DNA of 64,000 nucleotides from Parafrankia discariae (GCF_000373365.1 NZ_KB891252.1:186001-250000), one strand, 5' to 3'; counted from the first letter of the stretch, positions 25,979-35,668 are shown. Notes: generated by a model from the sequence alone, not told the origin. Made by a program: numbers and translations.

Positions 25979-28372
25979 TCACCAGTCGCGGCCCGAGCCC
26001 GGGACCGGGCCGAACAGCGGGTCGGGCTCGGCGGTCTCGCGCCCGGCGCGCGGATCCCGGACGGCTTCGAGCGCGTCGTCCCCGGCGGGGCCGTTCTGGC
26101 CGGCACGCGCGCCCTGACCGGCGTGGGCACCCTGACCGGCATAGCCGTGTCCGGCGCCGCGGAAACGGTCGGGGCCCGGGTCGTGCCCGGGGCCCCGGCT
26201 CTCCCCGGAGCCCCGCCCGTAGGCCGGGCCGTGGCCGTGGCCGTGCGAGGGTCCGTGACCATGCGCCGGGCCGTGCCCGTTCCCCGGGCCGTACGCCGGC
26301 GCGGGGGTGTGGCCGTGGCCGGCCGGGTGGGCGACACCGGGCAGACGGCCGGGTCCGGCGGGATCCGCCGGCCGGCCCGGGCGGTCGTGGCCGGCCCGCG
26401 GCCCGGTCCCGCGGCCGGGGGGCGCGCCGGGGTCGAACGTGGCGGGCAGGTGGAGGTTCATGGTGTCGCCGCCCATCGGCGCCGCCGAACCCGGCCGGAG
26501 AGCACCCATGGCCGGCCCCGGCCCCGGGTCCGGAACGGCGCCGGGGCCGCGGTTGAGGGCCGGGTAGGCCGCCCAGTCCGGAATGGGGGTCGGCTCGAAT
26601 CCGCCGGCGTGCGCCGCGCCCACCGCCGGCCCGTGCTCGTACACGGGTGGGCCGTCGGTGCGGTCGTAGACCACCTCACCGGCGCGCGGCCCGCTCTGGT
26701 GGGCGACGGCCGGCATCGGCTGCGAGTCGGGACCGTGGGCGTAGCCGGCCCGCCCCGGTCCCGGCCCGGGACCGGCCGGGCCGCCCCGGCCCGGGTAGCC
26801 CTCGTCCACCCAGTCGACGTCGCCGTCCGACCAGTCTCCCGGCCGGGACGGCGAGCCGCTCCGGCCACCGCGCCCGTCCCCCTGCTCGGCGCCGGCGGCA
26901 CCGGTACCGACTCCGGCGAGCACCGGTTCCAGCTCCGGCGACTCGGGCAGCTCGGACAGGTCCCGCTCCCGCGGGCCGGCCTTGGCGGGCGCCGGGGTGG
27001 GGGCGCCGGCCGGGCCCGCGCCGGTGGCGGGACGGGCCGGGCCGCGTGGGGTGTTCGCCCACTTCGGACGGCGCGCGATGATCGGCTTCTCGATGAAGCG
27101 GTTCGAGAAGTAGGCCGTGATCGTGGTGCCGATGGCGGCCGCGACCACCGACGGCCAGAGCCCGATCCGCGGCACGAGCTGGCCGGCGGCGGCCGAGATG
27201 AATGGGTAGTGCCACAGGTAGATGCTGTAGGTGATCTTTCCGGTCCAGGCCATCTTCGGCGAGCCGAGCAGCCGCACCCACCGGGCGTCCCGGTTGACGT
27301 CGGCGCCGATGATCAGCAGCGCCCCCAGCGCCGCGCTCGGCACGTAGGCCCCGTAGTCGATCCAGTTCGGATCCGGAAGGTCCTTGTTCGGCCCGAGAAA
27401 GGCCAGCAGGAACAGCACGACGCCGGCGGGCAGGCCGAGAGCGGCCAGTCGCCGTCCGCTCGTCCAGCGCGCGACGGCGGCGGCGGTCGCCGCGGTGTGG
27501 GCTCCGGTCGCGGCCTTCCGGCCGCCGTCCTTCGTGCCGCCCTTGCCGCCGCCCTCGGCCGCGCCGGCCGGCCGGCCGGTCACCGGGGTGGCCAGCGCGC
27601 GCAACCGGTTGTCCCGCCAGACCGCGACCAGGCAGCCGATGAGCAGCGGGGCGATGTGGGTGTCGGGCGCGAGGTAGACCCGGCTGCGCGGGGCCCCGTT
27701 GGCGGCCATCGTGTACGTCCAGCCCATGATCAGGCCGATCGAGGCGATCAGGAACGTCAACAGGTACGGGCGCAGCTTCGCGGAACGGACGAAGAGCAGG
27801 AAGATCCACGGCCAGACCAGGTAGAACTGCTCCTCCATCGACAGCGACCAGACGTGGGGCAGCCAGCGCCCGCCGCCCAGCGGGTTCTCGACCTTGTACA
27901 GGTTGTTGACGTTGAAGAACGTCGCGAGGGCGCTCTTGACGAAGTCGTCACGGTAGGGAATGTCGTCCCATTTGAAGGCGACCGTGATGGCCAGGCCCAC
28001 CAGGATGTAGACCCACATCACCGGCATCAGCTTGTACGCGCGCCGGACGAGGAAACGCCCGATCGAGACGGTGCCCGTACGGGCCTGCTCGGCGAGCAGC
28101 AGGGTCGTGATCAGGAACCCGCTGAGCACGCAGAACATGTCGACGGCCACGTTGCTGGCGTGGACGGCGCCCATGTGGCCGGCGAGAATGATGTAGATGC
28201 AGATCACGCGCAGACCGTCGAGCGCCGGGTTGTAGGAGAACTTCGCCGCCGCCGTCGCCTCCGCGTCGGTGGGCTGCCGGGTCACGGCTGGCCCGGCCGG
28301 GGGGCGCGGGGTCGACTGCACCCGCCTGGCCCCGGGCAGGCCGTCGGTCGTCGGAAGCGAACCGGCTCTCAC
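25979..28372 (-). CDS. Acyltransferase 3 family membrane protein with long His/Gly/Pro tail
   Basis: 797 residues. The N-terminal 450 form an OafA-type O-acyltransferase with about ten membrane segments; the conserved His is in IILAGHMGAVH, and SLSMEEQFYLVWP and SIYLWHYPFI are family signatures. Such enzymes acylate surface polysaccharides or lipids. Residues about 460-797 are a disordered cytoplasmic tail with proline-rich stretches and a GHGPAHGHGPSHGHGHG block. GTG at 28372 has AGGGA nine bases upstream; the frame continues to 28516. Substrate unknown. Confidence 0.85.
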   Translation of the reverse strand: MRAGSLPTTDGLPGARRVQSTPRPPAGPAVTRQPTDAEATAAAKFSYNPALDGLRVICIYIILAGHMGAVHASNVAVDMFCVLSGFLITTLLLAEQARTGTVSIGRFLVRRAYKLMPVMWVYILVGLAITVAFKWDDIPYRDDFVKSALATFFNVNNLYKVENPLGGGRWLPHVWSLSMEEQFYLVWPWIFLLFVRSAKLRPYLLTFLIASIGLIMGWTYTMAANGAPRSRVYLAPDTHIAPLLIGCLVAVWRDNRLRALATPVTGRPAGAAEGGGKGGTKDGGRKAATGAHTAATAAAVARWTSGRRLAALGLPAGVVLFLLAFLGPNKDLPDPNWIDYGAYVPSAALGALLIIGADVNRDARWVRLLGSPKMAWTGKITYSIYLWHYPFISAAAGQLVPRIGLWPSVVAAAIGTTITAYFSNRFIEKPIIARRPKWANTPRGPARPATGAGPAGAPTPAPAKAGPRERDLSELPESPELEPVLAGVGTGAAGAEQGDGRGGRSGSPSRPGDWSDGDVDWVDEGYPGRGGPAGPGPGPGRAGYAHGPDSQPMPAVAHQSGPRAGEVVYDRTDGPPVYEHGPAVGAAHAGGFEPTPIPDWAAYPALNRGPGAVPDPGPGPAMGALRPGSAAPMGGDTMNLHLPATFDPGAPPGRGTGPRAGHDRPGRPADPAGPGRLPGVAHPAGHGHTPAPAYGPGNGHGPAHGHGPSHGHGHGPAYGRGSGESRGPGHDPGPDRFRGAGHGYAGQGAHAGQGARAGQNGPAGDDALEAVRDPRAGRETAEPDPLFGPVPGSGRDW

Positions 28373-28740
28373 GATCGTGCGTCCCTCCTCCAGCCAGGGA
28401 CGCACGTGGCGACCGGGTGCGAGCACCCGGCAGACCCCTGGACCGCCGTCCGGCCGCGGGCCGCCCCGCCGTGCCCGACCCCCATGGACCGGATCAGGAC
28501 CGGCGCGCCCGGCCATGCGGCGGCACGGGCGAGTCGGTCAGAACCCGACGAACGCGCACGACGATAGCGGAAGCCCCATATCAGACTTCCAGTCGCATAC
28601 TTCTGACGCGTTTCTAAAGGATCCGAAAGGAGTTGGACGACTACGAAAGGTGTTCACCAACGGCCCGACCGTCCGACGCCAAGAGAGCATCACGGCGCCG
28701 CGACCTGCACGAAGTCACCTTGCGAACATCACCGGTTCAC
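28373..28740. other. Non-coding region upstream of the acyltransferase 3 gene
   Basis: No gene seen. The segment around 28565-28660 is clearly A/T-richer than its surroundings and probably holds the minus-strand promoter. No confident -10/-35 pair could be fixed. Confidence 0.5.
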
Positions 28741-28761
28741 CTCGCCGGCATCACCGGCGAG
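28741..28761 (-). terminator. Hairpin after the methyltransferase gene
   Basis: CTCGCCGG, loop CATCA, CCGGCGAG: an 8-bp perfect stem directly adjoining the stop codon of the minus-strand methyltransferase gene. Confidence 0.6.
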
Positions 28762-29547
28762 TCAGGGGACGCGCGCGACCACCAGCAACGTCCGGAACGG
28801 CTCGATGATCCGGCCGTCGGGGAACGAGCGCAGCAGCGAGCGGCGCTCGGCCGCGAGGAAGTCCTCCAGCCGGTCGCCGATCGCGGCGACGTACGACTTG
28901 GAGCGCAGCCACGTCTCGTAGTGGTCGAGGTCCAGCTCCCGGTGCCACCGGCAGGTCACGGTCGCCACCTCGGCGAACAGCCCCGTCCAGCGCAGTTCGT
29001 CGGCGAACGGCCGGTTGCGGTACTCCCTGGTGTAGCCGGGGCTCATCGCCTCGAGCCGATCCTGCTGGCGCTGGTACCAGTGGAAGTCGTCGGCGTCGAC
29101 GTCGTTCCACCACGCGGCGAGCGCCCCGCCTGGACGCAGCACCCGGGCCGCCTCCGCCGCCGCCACGGGCACCCGCACCCAGTGCCAGGCCTGGGCGTAG
29201 GTGACCAGATCCGCCGCGGCGGCGCGCAACGGCAGCGCCTCCCCGTCACCGCGCACCACGGGCAGGTCCGGGGTCCGCCGCCGCAGCCGGTCGAGCATCA
29301 CCGGGCCCGGCTCGACGGGCAGCACCGAGGCACCCCGGGCGATCATGGCCCTGGTGGCGATCCCCGTGCCCGCGCCCACGTCCACCACGCCGGCGCCGGC
29401 GACGGGCCGGTCGGCGAGCAGTTCCAGATCGGCGAAGAGCTGATCCGGATAGCCCGGCCGGGCCTGGTCGTACGCGTCGGCCAACGGGTCGAAGAGTGAT
29501 CCAGGGGACACGCCCCGATAGTGGCCCCTACGGCGCGGTTCCGCCAC
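28762..29547 (-). CDS. Class I SAM-dependent methyltransferase
   Basis: 261 residues of the Methyltransf_11/UbiE type. SAM motif I is VVDVGAGTGIATRAM; DGEALPLRAAAADLV and EAARVLRPGGALAAWW are motifs II and III. The conserved entry FDPLADAYDQARPGYP begins about 18 residues in. GTG at 29547 is used; a GTG at 29511 is equally possible as neither has a strong ribosome site. Substrate unknown; C-terminal WHRELDLDHYETWLRSKSY is typical of small-molecule methyltransferases. Confidence 0.85.
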   Translation of the reverse strand: MAEPRRRGHYRGVSPGSLFDPLADAYDQARPGYPDQLFADLELLADRPVAGAGVVDVGAGTGIATRAMIARGASVLPVEPGPVMLDRLRRRTPDLPVVRGDGEALPLRAAAADLVTYAQAWHWVRVPVAAAEAARVLRPGGALAAWWNDVDADDFHWYQRQQDRLEAMSPGYTREYRNRPFADELRWTGLFAEVATVTCRWHRELDLDHYETWLRSKSYVAAIGDRLEDFLAAERRSLLRSFPDGRIIEPFRTLLVVARVP

Positions 29548-29583
29548 CGACAGCGGTATACGCCACGGACGGTGCGGGCCTCG

Positions 29584-30573
29584 TCAGGGAACCGGGACCA
29601 CTTCGGCCGGCGCGGCGAGGTTGAGCCGGGTGAAGGCCAGCGCCTCGGCGAGGTCGGCCTCCCGCTGGTCACGCGACTCCGCGCGCCTGGTGTTGATCTC
29701 GACGACGACCGTGCCGTCGAACCCGTTCGCCGCGAGGCGCTCCAGCAGCTCGGCACAGGGCTGCGTGCCGCGGCCGGGCACCAGGTGCTCGTCCTTGGCC
29801 AGGCCCGTGCCGTCCGCCATGTGGATGTGCGCGAGCCGGTCGCCGAGCTCGTCCGCCATCAGCAGCGCGTCGGAGCGGGAGACACTGGTGTGGGAGAGAT
29901 CCAGGGTGACGTGCCGGTAGCCGTCGTCGATCGGCGACCAGTCGGGGGCGTAGGCCGAGACCTCCCGGCCCCGGGCCCGCAGCGGGAACATGTTCTCCAC
30001 CGCGAAGCGGACGTCCGTCTCGCCGGCCATCCGGTGGATGCCGGCGACGAACTCGCGGGCGTAGTCGCGCTGCCACCGGAACGGCGGATGAACGACGACC
30101 GTCGGTGCCTCGAGGGTCTCCGCCACCGCCCGGGCGCGCTCCAGCTTCGCCCACGGGTCCGTCCCCCACACCCGCTGTGTCAGCAGCAGGCACGGCGCGT
30201 GCACGGCCAGGATGGGGATGCCGTGGTAGTCGCGGAGCCGGCGCAGCGCCTGCGGGTCCTGGCTGACCGGATCCGTCCAGACCATGATCTCGACGCCGTC
30301 GTAGCCGAGCCGCGCCGCCATCTCGAAGGCGGTCGCCGTCGACTCCGGGTACGTGGACGCCGTGGACAGCGCCACCAGCCCACCGCCCACCGGCTGCGAC
30401 CCGGCGGCGGGCGGGGCCGCCGGCGCCGCGAGCCGCGGGGTGACGACCAGGCCGGACGGAGCCGACGCTGGCAGAGGGGCTGGCGGAGACGTTGACGGAG
30501 GCGTCGCCGACGAGGACCCCGCCGCCGGCGGCGCCGGCGCCACCGGCCGCCCCCTGGCACCGCGTTGCTGCAC
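29584..30573 (-). CDS. Sugar phosphate isomerase/epimerase family protein (xylose isomerase-like TIM barrel)
   Basis: 329 residues. After about 65 Ala/Pro-rich residues, the AP-endonuclease-2 type barrel begins with [68 protein letters not shown] and VVVEINTRR mark successive strands with metal-binding His, Glu and Asp. GTG at 30573 has GGGAG five bases before it; the frame extends to 30666. It matches mycobacterial Rv0498 beside the Ppx gene. Substrate unknown. Confidence 0.85.
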   Translation of the reverse strand: MQQRGARGRPVAPAPPAAGSSSATPPSTSPPAPLPASAPSGLVVTPRLAAPAAPPAAGSQPVGGGLVALSTASTYPESTATAFEMAARLGYDGVEIMVWTDPVSQDPQALRRLRDYHGIPILAVHAPCLLLTQRVWGTDPWAKLERARAVAETLEAPTVVVHPPFRWQRDYAREFVAGIHRMAGETDVRFAVENMFPLRARGREVSAYAPDWSPIDDGYRHVTLDLSHTSVSRSDALLMADELGDRLAHIHMADGTGLAKDEHLVPGRGTQPCAELLERLAANGFDGTVVVEINTRRAESRDQREADLAEALAFTRLNLAAPAEVVPVP

Positions 30574-30906
30574 TTCGGCTCCCGTATCAGGATCTCGGCG
30601 GCCGAACGGCCGGACGCCTGTTGTGACCGGACCCGTCCCGGACCGGTGAGGAACCGGCCCCGTCATCCAGGCTAGGCCATACCCGGCGCGCCGCCTCCCC
30701 GGCCTTTGCGCCAGGAGGGGGCAGGACGGCCGCCGGGCCGGCCCGGCGGCGCGAACCGCTGGCCCGAACCCGGGCTCCGGACCGGCGGTCCGACGGCCGG
30801 ACCAGCGACGCGGCGGCGGGTGACCGGTGGATGACCGGCGGTCCGCCGCGGCACTCCCGCGTTCAGACTCGCCGACGACGAGACCACACAGTGACGCAAG
30901 TCATCG
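30574..30906. other. Non-coding region between ppx and the isomerase gene
   Basis: 333 bases, no gene. It contains a perfect 22-bp palindrome at 30729-30750 (centre GGGCCGGCCC) that could terminate ppx transcription, plus several GACCGGCGGTCC-like imperfect repeats at 30775-30850. Confidence 0.55.
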
Positions 30907-31875
30907 CTACCGCGCCGGCGGAAGTGAACGCGGGCCGTCCAGCCCCGAGGTCAGCAGGTCGAGCCGGCGCAGGATCACCCCCTCGCGCAGCGCCCAGGGG
31001 CAGATCTCCACCTCCCCGAGGTTGAACAGATCCAGCGCCTCGGCCGCCACGACCGCACCCGCGACCAGCTGGCCGGCCCGCGACGCGGAGACCCCCGGCA
31101 GTGCCGCGCGCTCGGCGGCCGACATCCGGCACACCCGCGCGGCGACCTCGACGAGGTCCTCCCGGCGCAGCACCCGCCGCACGTAGGGCCCGCGGCCGTA
31201 CGGCGCGGAGCCGGCGACCCGGGCCAGCGAGCGGAAGGTCTTGGACGTCGCCACCGCCTGGGTCGGCTCGCCCACGTGGTACAGCGACCCGACGACCGGC
31301 GCGATCTGCGCCCGGACATAGCGGCGCAGCGCGTTGAGCTCCGAACGCTTGGGCGGGTCGTTCTCGCTGAGCCAGTCCCTGGTCAGCCGGCTCGCGCCGA
31401 GCGGGAGCGAGGCGACGACCTCTGGGTCCTCGTGCATGCCCGCGCCGATCTCCAGCGAGCCGCCGCCGATGTCGAGCGCGAGCAGCCGCCCCGCGCTCCA
31501 GCCGAACCACCGGCGCACCGCCAGGAAGGTGAGACGCGCCTCGGCCTCGCCCGACAGGACGGCGACCTCCAGCCCGGTGTCGGCGCGTACCCGCGCCAGC
31601 ACCTCGTCGCCGTCCGGGGCCTCCCGGACAGCCGACGTGGCGAAGGCGACCAGGTCGACGACATGCAGGTCCTGCGCGTGCGCCCGCAGCTGCTGGATGC
31701 AGTCGGTCAGCGCCTGTTCACCGCGCTCCGCCAGCCGCCCGTCGTCGTCGAGCAGCTCGACCAGGCGCAACGGCACGCGCACGCTCGCGGCCGGCTGCGG
31801 CTGGCCGCCCCGGTGCGCGTCCACCACCAGCAGGTGGACGGTGTTCGACCCGATGTCGATCACGCCGAGCCGCAT
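30907..31875 (-). CDS. Ppx/GppA phosphatase family protein
   Basis: Exopolyphosphatase / pppGpp phosphatase family protein of 322 residues, like mycobacterial Rv0496. The actin-like ATPase core starts MRLGVIDIGSNTVHLLVVD; LALDIGGGSLEIGAG is the second phosphate motif; SKTFRSLARVAGSAPYG and WALREGVILRRLDLL are family segments. ATG at 31875 matches the family start. The open frame continues to 32217 with Gly/Pro/Ala repeats (AGPHGAGPDSAGPDSAG), which may be a lineage-specific extension. Its position near RegX3-SenX3 suits polyphosphate metabolism. Confidence 0.9.
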   Translation of the reverse strand: MRLGVIDIGSNTVHLLVVDAHRGGQPQPAASVRVPLRLVELLDDDGRLAERGEQALTDCIQQLRAHAQDLHVVDLVAFATSAVREAPDGDEVLARVRADTGLEVAVLSGEAEARLTFLAVRRWFGWSAGRLLALDIGGGSLEIGAGMHEDPEVVASLPLGASRLTRDWLSENDPPKRSELNALRRYVRAQIAPVVGSLYHVGEPTQAVATSKTFRSLARVAGSAPYGRGPYVRRVLRREDLVEVAARVCRMSAAERAALPGVSASRAGQLVAGAVVAAEALDLFNLGEVEICPWALREGVILRRLDLLTSGLDGPRSLPPAR

Positions 31876-32457
31876 CGGGCCGTTCGGATGCCCGGGTGGC
31901 GCGGCGACCCGGTCGTCCGCGGCCGGGACGACGACCCGTCCGGCCGCGTCCGCGGCCGGGGCCCGCGGACCACGCTCCAGCGCACGCAGCGCGCCCTGAC
32001 CGGCACTGTCCGGGCCGGCGCTGTCCGGGCCGGCGCCGTGCGGGCCGGCGCCGTGCGGGTCCGGGCCTCCCTCGCCGGCGGTGCCGTCACCGACCATGTC
32101 CACCAGGTTCGCCAGATCCGCCTGGTCGGCCAGACCCGACCGGTCCGCCCGCTGCGCCCCGTCGGCTGGGGCGGCTCCGCCCGGTCCCCGGCGCGCCAGC
32201 GCCGGCCTCAACCGCACCGTCGGTCTCCCGCCCGGATCGCCATCGGACCGATGGCCCCGCGACGGACCGTCCCACGACCGCTCGTCACCGGACTGGTCAC
32301 CCCCCTGTGTATGCCACCGCCGACGCCCCGTGACCGGGAGGCCGCGTTCTGGCCTGCCCCGGAATCCGTCCGTTCCGGGCGCCCGTCCAACCTAGTGCCG
32401 CTTCCGATTGGTGACGTTTCCGGCCAGGCCAGCCGGCCAGTGGGGGGCGGGAGCCGG
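31876..32457. other. Region between regX3 and ppx, partly possible N-terminal extension of Ppx
   Basis: Bases 31876-32217 stay open in the ppx frame and encode a low-complexity sequence; 32218-32457 shows no gene. No clear promoter was identified. Confidence 0.5.
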
Positions 32458-33138
32458 TCAGGGCTCGAACTTGTAACCCAGGCCACGCACCGTCACCAGG
32501 TGCCGTGGCGCCCCCGGCTCGGCCTCGATCTTGGTCCGCAGGCGCTTCACGTGGACGTCGAGGGTCTTGGTGTCGCCGACGTAGTCCGACCCCCACACCC
32601 GGTCGATCAGCTGGCCGCGGGTGAGCACCCGGCCCGCGTTGCGCAGGAACATCTCCAGCAGCTCGAACTCCTTGAGCGGCAGCGCGACCTGGCTGCCGTC
32701 GACCGTGACGACGTGCCGCTCGACGTCCATCCGCACCCGGCCGACCTCCAGCGTGGCGTCGGACACCTCCTCAGTCTCCACCCGGCGGCGCAGGACGGCG
32801 CGGATCCGGGCGACGAGCTCACGGGCCGAGAACGGCTTCGTCACGTAGTCGTCGGCGCCCAGTTCGAGGCCGACCACCTTGTCGATCTCGCTGTCCCGGG
32901 CGGTGAGCATGATCACAGGCACCGTCGAGCGGGCCCGCAGCGTGCGGCAGACCTCCGTCCCGGACAGGCCGGGCAGCATGAGGTCGAGCAGGATCAGGTC
33001 GGCGCCGTGCCGGTCGAACTCGGCCAGCGCGCTCGGCCCGTCACCGACGACGGCGACCTCGAACCCCTCGCGCTCCAACATGAACGACAACGCATCGGAG
33101 AAGGACTCCTCGTCCTCGACCACGAGCAGCCTGGTCAC
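32458..33138 (-). CDS. regX3: Two-component response regulator RegX3
   Basis: OmpR-family regulator of 226 residues controlling the phosphate-starvation response. The receiver domain has VVEDEESFSDAL, phospho-acceptor Asp in LILLDLMLPG near residue 52, and VTKPFSARELVARIRA. The C-terminal winged helix contains LPLKEFELLEMF and DTKTLDVHVKRLRTKIE, nearly identical to mycobacterial RegX3. The second of two nearby GTG codons (33138) has GGGAG seven bases upstream. Its kinase gene lies 153 bases upstream on the same strand. Confidence 0.95.
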   Translation of the reverse strand: MTRLLVVEDEESFSDALSFMLEREGFEVAVVGDGPSALAEFDRHGADLILLDLMLPGLSGTEVCRTLRARSTVPVIMLTARDSEIDKVVGLELGADDYVTKPFSARELVARIRAVLRRRVETEEVSDATLEVGRVRMDVERHVVTVDGSQVALPLKEFELLEMFLRNAGRVLTRGQLIDRVWGSDYVGDTKTLDVHVKRLRTKIEAEPGAPRHLVTVRGLGYKFEP

Positions 33139-33291
33139 CGTCACGCTCCCTGTACTCCCGCGTCCGCCGGAATCTCCGGGGACGAAATTTCTCACCGCGC
33201 CATGTCATACCGTCTTGCGCCACACCGTTTTACGGCCGGCGCCGGGAACAGGGGCCACCGCGAGAAAGCCGGTCGGAATACCGGCTCCAGC

Positions 33292-34611
33292 TCATGTTCC
33301 GGGGCCGCCGTGGCCGGTTCCGGAGGAGTTCTCGGACGCGACCGGAGCCGCCACCGACCGGGTCGGACCTGATGATTCGTGCACAGTTTCCGTCAGGACC
33401 GGGCCGCGCGACGCGGAATCGTCGAGATCGGGCGCCTCGACGGGCGGCCGGACCGGGACGACTCCGGTCTTTCTGGGCCTGTCGGCACCGGAGGGCAGGC
33501 GCAGTGTGAACGTCGAGCCCCGGCCCTCCGCGCTCCACACGCTCACCGAACCGCCGTGGTTGGTCGCGATGTGCTTCACGATGGCCAGGCCGAGACCGGT
33601 TCCCCCGGTCGCCCGGGAACGTGCCGGGTCGGCGCGGTAGAAACGCTCGAAGACCCGTTCCAGGTCCTTCTCGGCGATGCCGATTCCCTCGTCCGCGACC
33701 GATATCTCTATCGTCGCGCCGACCTGCCGGACCCCCAGCACGACCCGCGTGCCGCGCGGCGAGTAGCTGATGGCGTTGTCCAGCAGGTTCGCCACCGCGG
33801 TCACCAGCTGGTTCTCGTCCCCGCGGACCCGCAGCCCACCGGCGCCGATGACCGCGACCGAGATCTCCTGGGCCTGCGCGCTGAACCGGTTCCGGTCGAC
33901 GGCCTCGGCGAGCACCACCGAGACCGGCACCGGGGCCAGGTCGGGCATCGGCTCGGCACCCTGTAGCCGGGACAGGTCGATGATCTCCTGGACCAGCCGG
34001 GCCAGCCGGGTGGACTCGTGCGTCATCCGCGACGCGAAACGGCGCACGGCCACCGGGTCCTCGCTGGCCTCGCTGACCGCCTCCGCGAGCACGTGCAGCG
34101 CCCCGACGGGCGTCTTCAGCTCGTGGCTGACGTTGGCGACGAAATCCCGCCGGACGGCCTCGACCCGCCGCGAGTCGGTGATGTCGTCGAGCAGGACCGA
34201 GACGTACCCGCTGTCACCGAGCGGGCGGGCGTAGGCCCAGACGGCCAACGCCGTCTGGTCCGGACGGGCCCTGGTCAGCGGTGGTTCGGGCACCGGCGGC
34301 AGGTCCAGCTGGCGGTTGCGCTCGGCCGCGGCGAACCGGCAGGCCTTCACCAGGTCCGCGACCTCGCCCACGCTGAGCTGGTCACCGTCGACGACACCCA
34401 TCCGGCGGGCGGTGGAGTTGACCAGCACGACCACGTCCTCGGCGTTCACCACCACCAGCCCCGAGGGCAGGCCGGCGATCACCTGCCGGACGAGGTGGGC
34501 GGGCAGCGCGTGCGGGCCGGTGGCGGCCGCCGCGACGCCGCGCGGGCCGGCGGGCGGCGCACCGCCCCGATCAGCCGAGCCCCGACCAGCCGAGTCAGGC
34601 CGCCGTGCCAT
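33292..34611 (-). CDS. senX3: Sensor histidine kinase SenX3, without membrane segments
   Basis: 439 residues. A PAS-like domain (about 40-150: GLVVVNAEDVVVLVNSTARRMG) precedes the dimerisation helix with phospho-accepting His in FVANVSHELKTPVGAL and the ATPase domain (NQLVTAVANLLDNAISYS, DEGIGIAEKDLERVFERFYR, GGTGLGLAIVKHI). Relatives such as mycobacterial SenX3 begin with two membrane helices; here the N-terminus is only Arg/Pro/Ala-rich and the upstream in-frame codons encode no hydrophobic stretch. The C-terminal 60 residues are a low-complexity tail. Divergent from phoU across Pho-box-like repeats. Confidence 0.93.
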   Translation of the reverse strand: MARRPDSAGRGSADRGGAPPAGPRGVAAAATGPHALPAHLVRQVIAGLPSGLVVVNAEDVVVLVNSTARRMGVVDGDQLSVGEVADLVKACRFAAAERNRQLDLPPVPEPPLTRARPDQTALAVWAYARPLGDSGYVSVLLDDITDSRRVEAVRRDFVANVSHELKTPVGALHVLAEAVSEASEDPVAVRRFASRMTHESTRLARLVQEIIDLSRLQGAEPMPDLAPVPVSVVLAEAVDRNRFSAQAQEISVAVIGAGGLRVRGDENQLVTAVANLLDNAISYSPRGTRVVLGVRQVGATIEISVADEGIGIAEKDLERVFERFYRADPARSRATGGTGLGLAIVKHIATNHGGSVSVWSAEGRGSTFTLRLPSGADRPRKTGVVPVRPPVEAPDLDDSASRGPVLTETVHESSGPTRSVAAPVASENSSGTGHGGPGT

Positions 34612-34784
34612 CGCCGCGTCCCCTCCACGATGCCGCGACCCGATCGTCGGGGGTACCCGTACCAGCCCTGGCGGGCCAACCCCCGCGAAACGCGACGTGA
34701 CCGGTTGTCATGTCATCGTCCGACCTGTCCCCCACGTGCCGAATGCTAGGCGCCACCAGGTCGTCCGCGCTCTGGCTCGCAACG

Positions 34785-34837
34785 GTTCACCGTCGATGGT
34801 CGCCAGGTGTTCATCCTGCCTATCGTCGATGTTCACC
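34785..34837. promoter_or_regulatory. Pho-box-like repeats between senX3 and phoU
   Basis: GTTCACC at 34785, GTTCATC at 34809 and GTTCACC at 34831, on the same strand and spaced 24 and 22 bases, about two helical turns each. PhoP-type boxes in actinobacteria are GTTCACC direct repeats with 11-bp phasing. Probable binding site of RegX3 controlling both senX3-regX3 and phoU. Confidence 0.7.
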
Positions 34838-34942
34838 CGGCGGCGACGGCTGCGCATCATCGTCTGACCTCAACCTCAGAGGACCACCGAACGACTGTGA
34901 TCGAATGGTGCTCCGAACCTCCCTAGCTGTAAGGAGCCGTCT

Positions 34943-35587
34943 GTGCGGGACGTCTTCCAGGAAGAACTGGAAAGCATCAACCAATCGCTGATCGAGATGA
35001 CCGGCATGGTCGCGTCGGCGATGGCCCGGGCCACCACCGCGCTCCTGGACGCCGATCTCCAGCTCGCCGAGAACGTCATCAGCGCGGACGAGACCGTCGA
35101 CCTGCTCCGCAACGAGATCGAGGAGCGGGCCTTCGACGTGATGGCCCGGCAGGCCCCGGTCGCGACCGACCTGCGGATGATGGTGACCACGCTGCGCATC
35201 GTCGCCGACCTGGAGCGGATGGGCGACCTCGCCCTGCACGTGGCCAAGGTCGCCCGGCGCCGCTACCCGGGGCGGGCGGTCCCGCCGGAACTGCACGCCA
35301 CGATGCTGCAGATGGGCCAGGTCGCGCAGCGCATCGTCGCCAAGGCCGGCTCGGTGATCGCCAGCCGGGACGCCGAGCTCGCCAAGGAGCTGGAGGCCGA
35401 CGACGACGCGATGGACGGGCTGCACCGCGCCCTGTTCCACGTGCTGATCGAGAAGCCGTGGCCCCACGGCATGGAGGCCGCCATCGACATCACCCTGTGC
35501 GGTCGCTACTACGAGCGCTACGCCGACCACGCCGTGTCGGTCGCCCGCCGGGTGATCTACCTGGTCACCGGCGAGAAGCCGGGCTGA
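34943..35587 (+). CDS. phoU: Phosphate signalling protein PhoU
   Basis: 214 residues, all-helical, with two PhoU repeats; the characteristic Asp/Glu-rich metal motifs are in VISADETVDLLRNEIEERAF with DLRMMVTTLRIVADLERMGD, and again in LEADDDAMDGLH with YYERYADHAVSVARRVIYL. PhoU links the Pst transporter to the SenX3-type kinase and keeps the Pho response off in high phosphate. GTG at 34943 is preceded by AAGGAG. Divergent from senX3. Confidence 0.96.
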   Translation: MRDVFQEELESINQSLIEMTGMVASAMARATTALLDADLQLAENVISADETVDLLRNEIEERAFDVMARQAPVATDLRMMVTTLRIVADLERMGDLALHVAKVARRRYPGRAVPPELHATMLQMGQVAQRIVAKAGSVIASRDAELAKELEADDDAMDGLHRALFHVLIEKPWPHGMEAAIDITLCGRYYERYADHAVSVARRVIYLVTGEKPG

Positions 35588-35626
35588 GGACCCGCCCGCC
35601 CGACTTCTCGCCGCCCGTCCCGCGCC

Positions 35627-35668
35627 TTCGACGACCCCGTTTCGACGACCCGGCTTCGACGACCCGCT
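35627..35668. repeat. Three 14-bp tandem repeats
   Basis: TTCGACGACCCSNN repeated three times (starts 35627, 35641, 35655) between the convergent phoU and gpmA genes. Function unknown; may simply be slippage. Confidence 0.8.
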
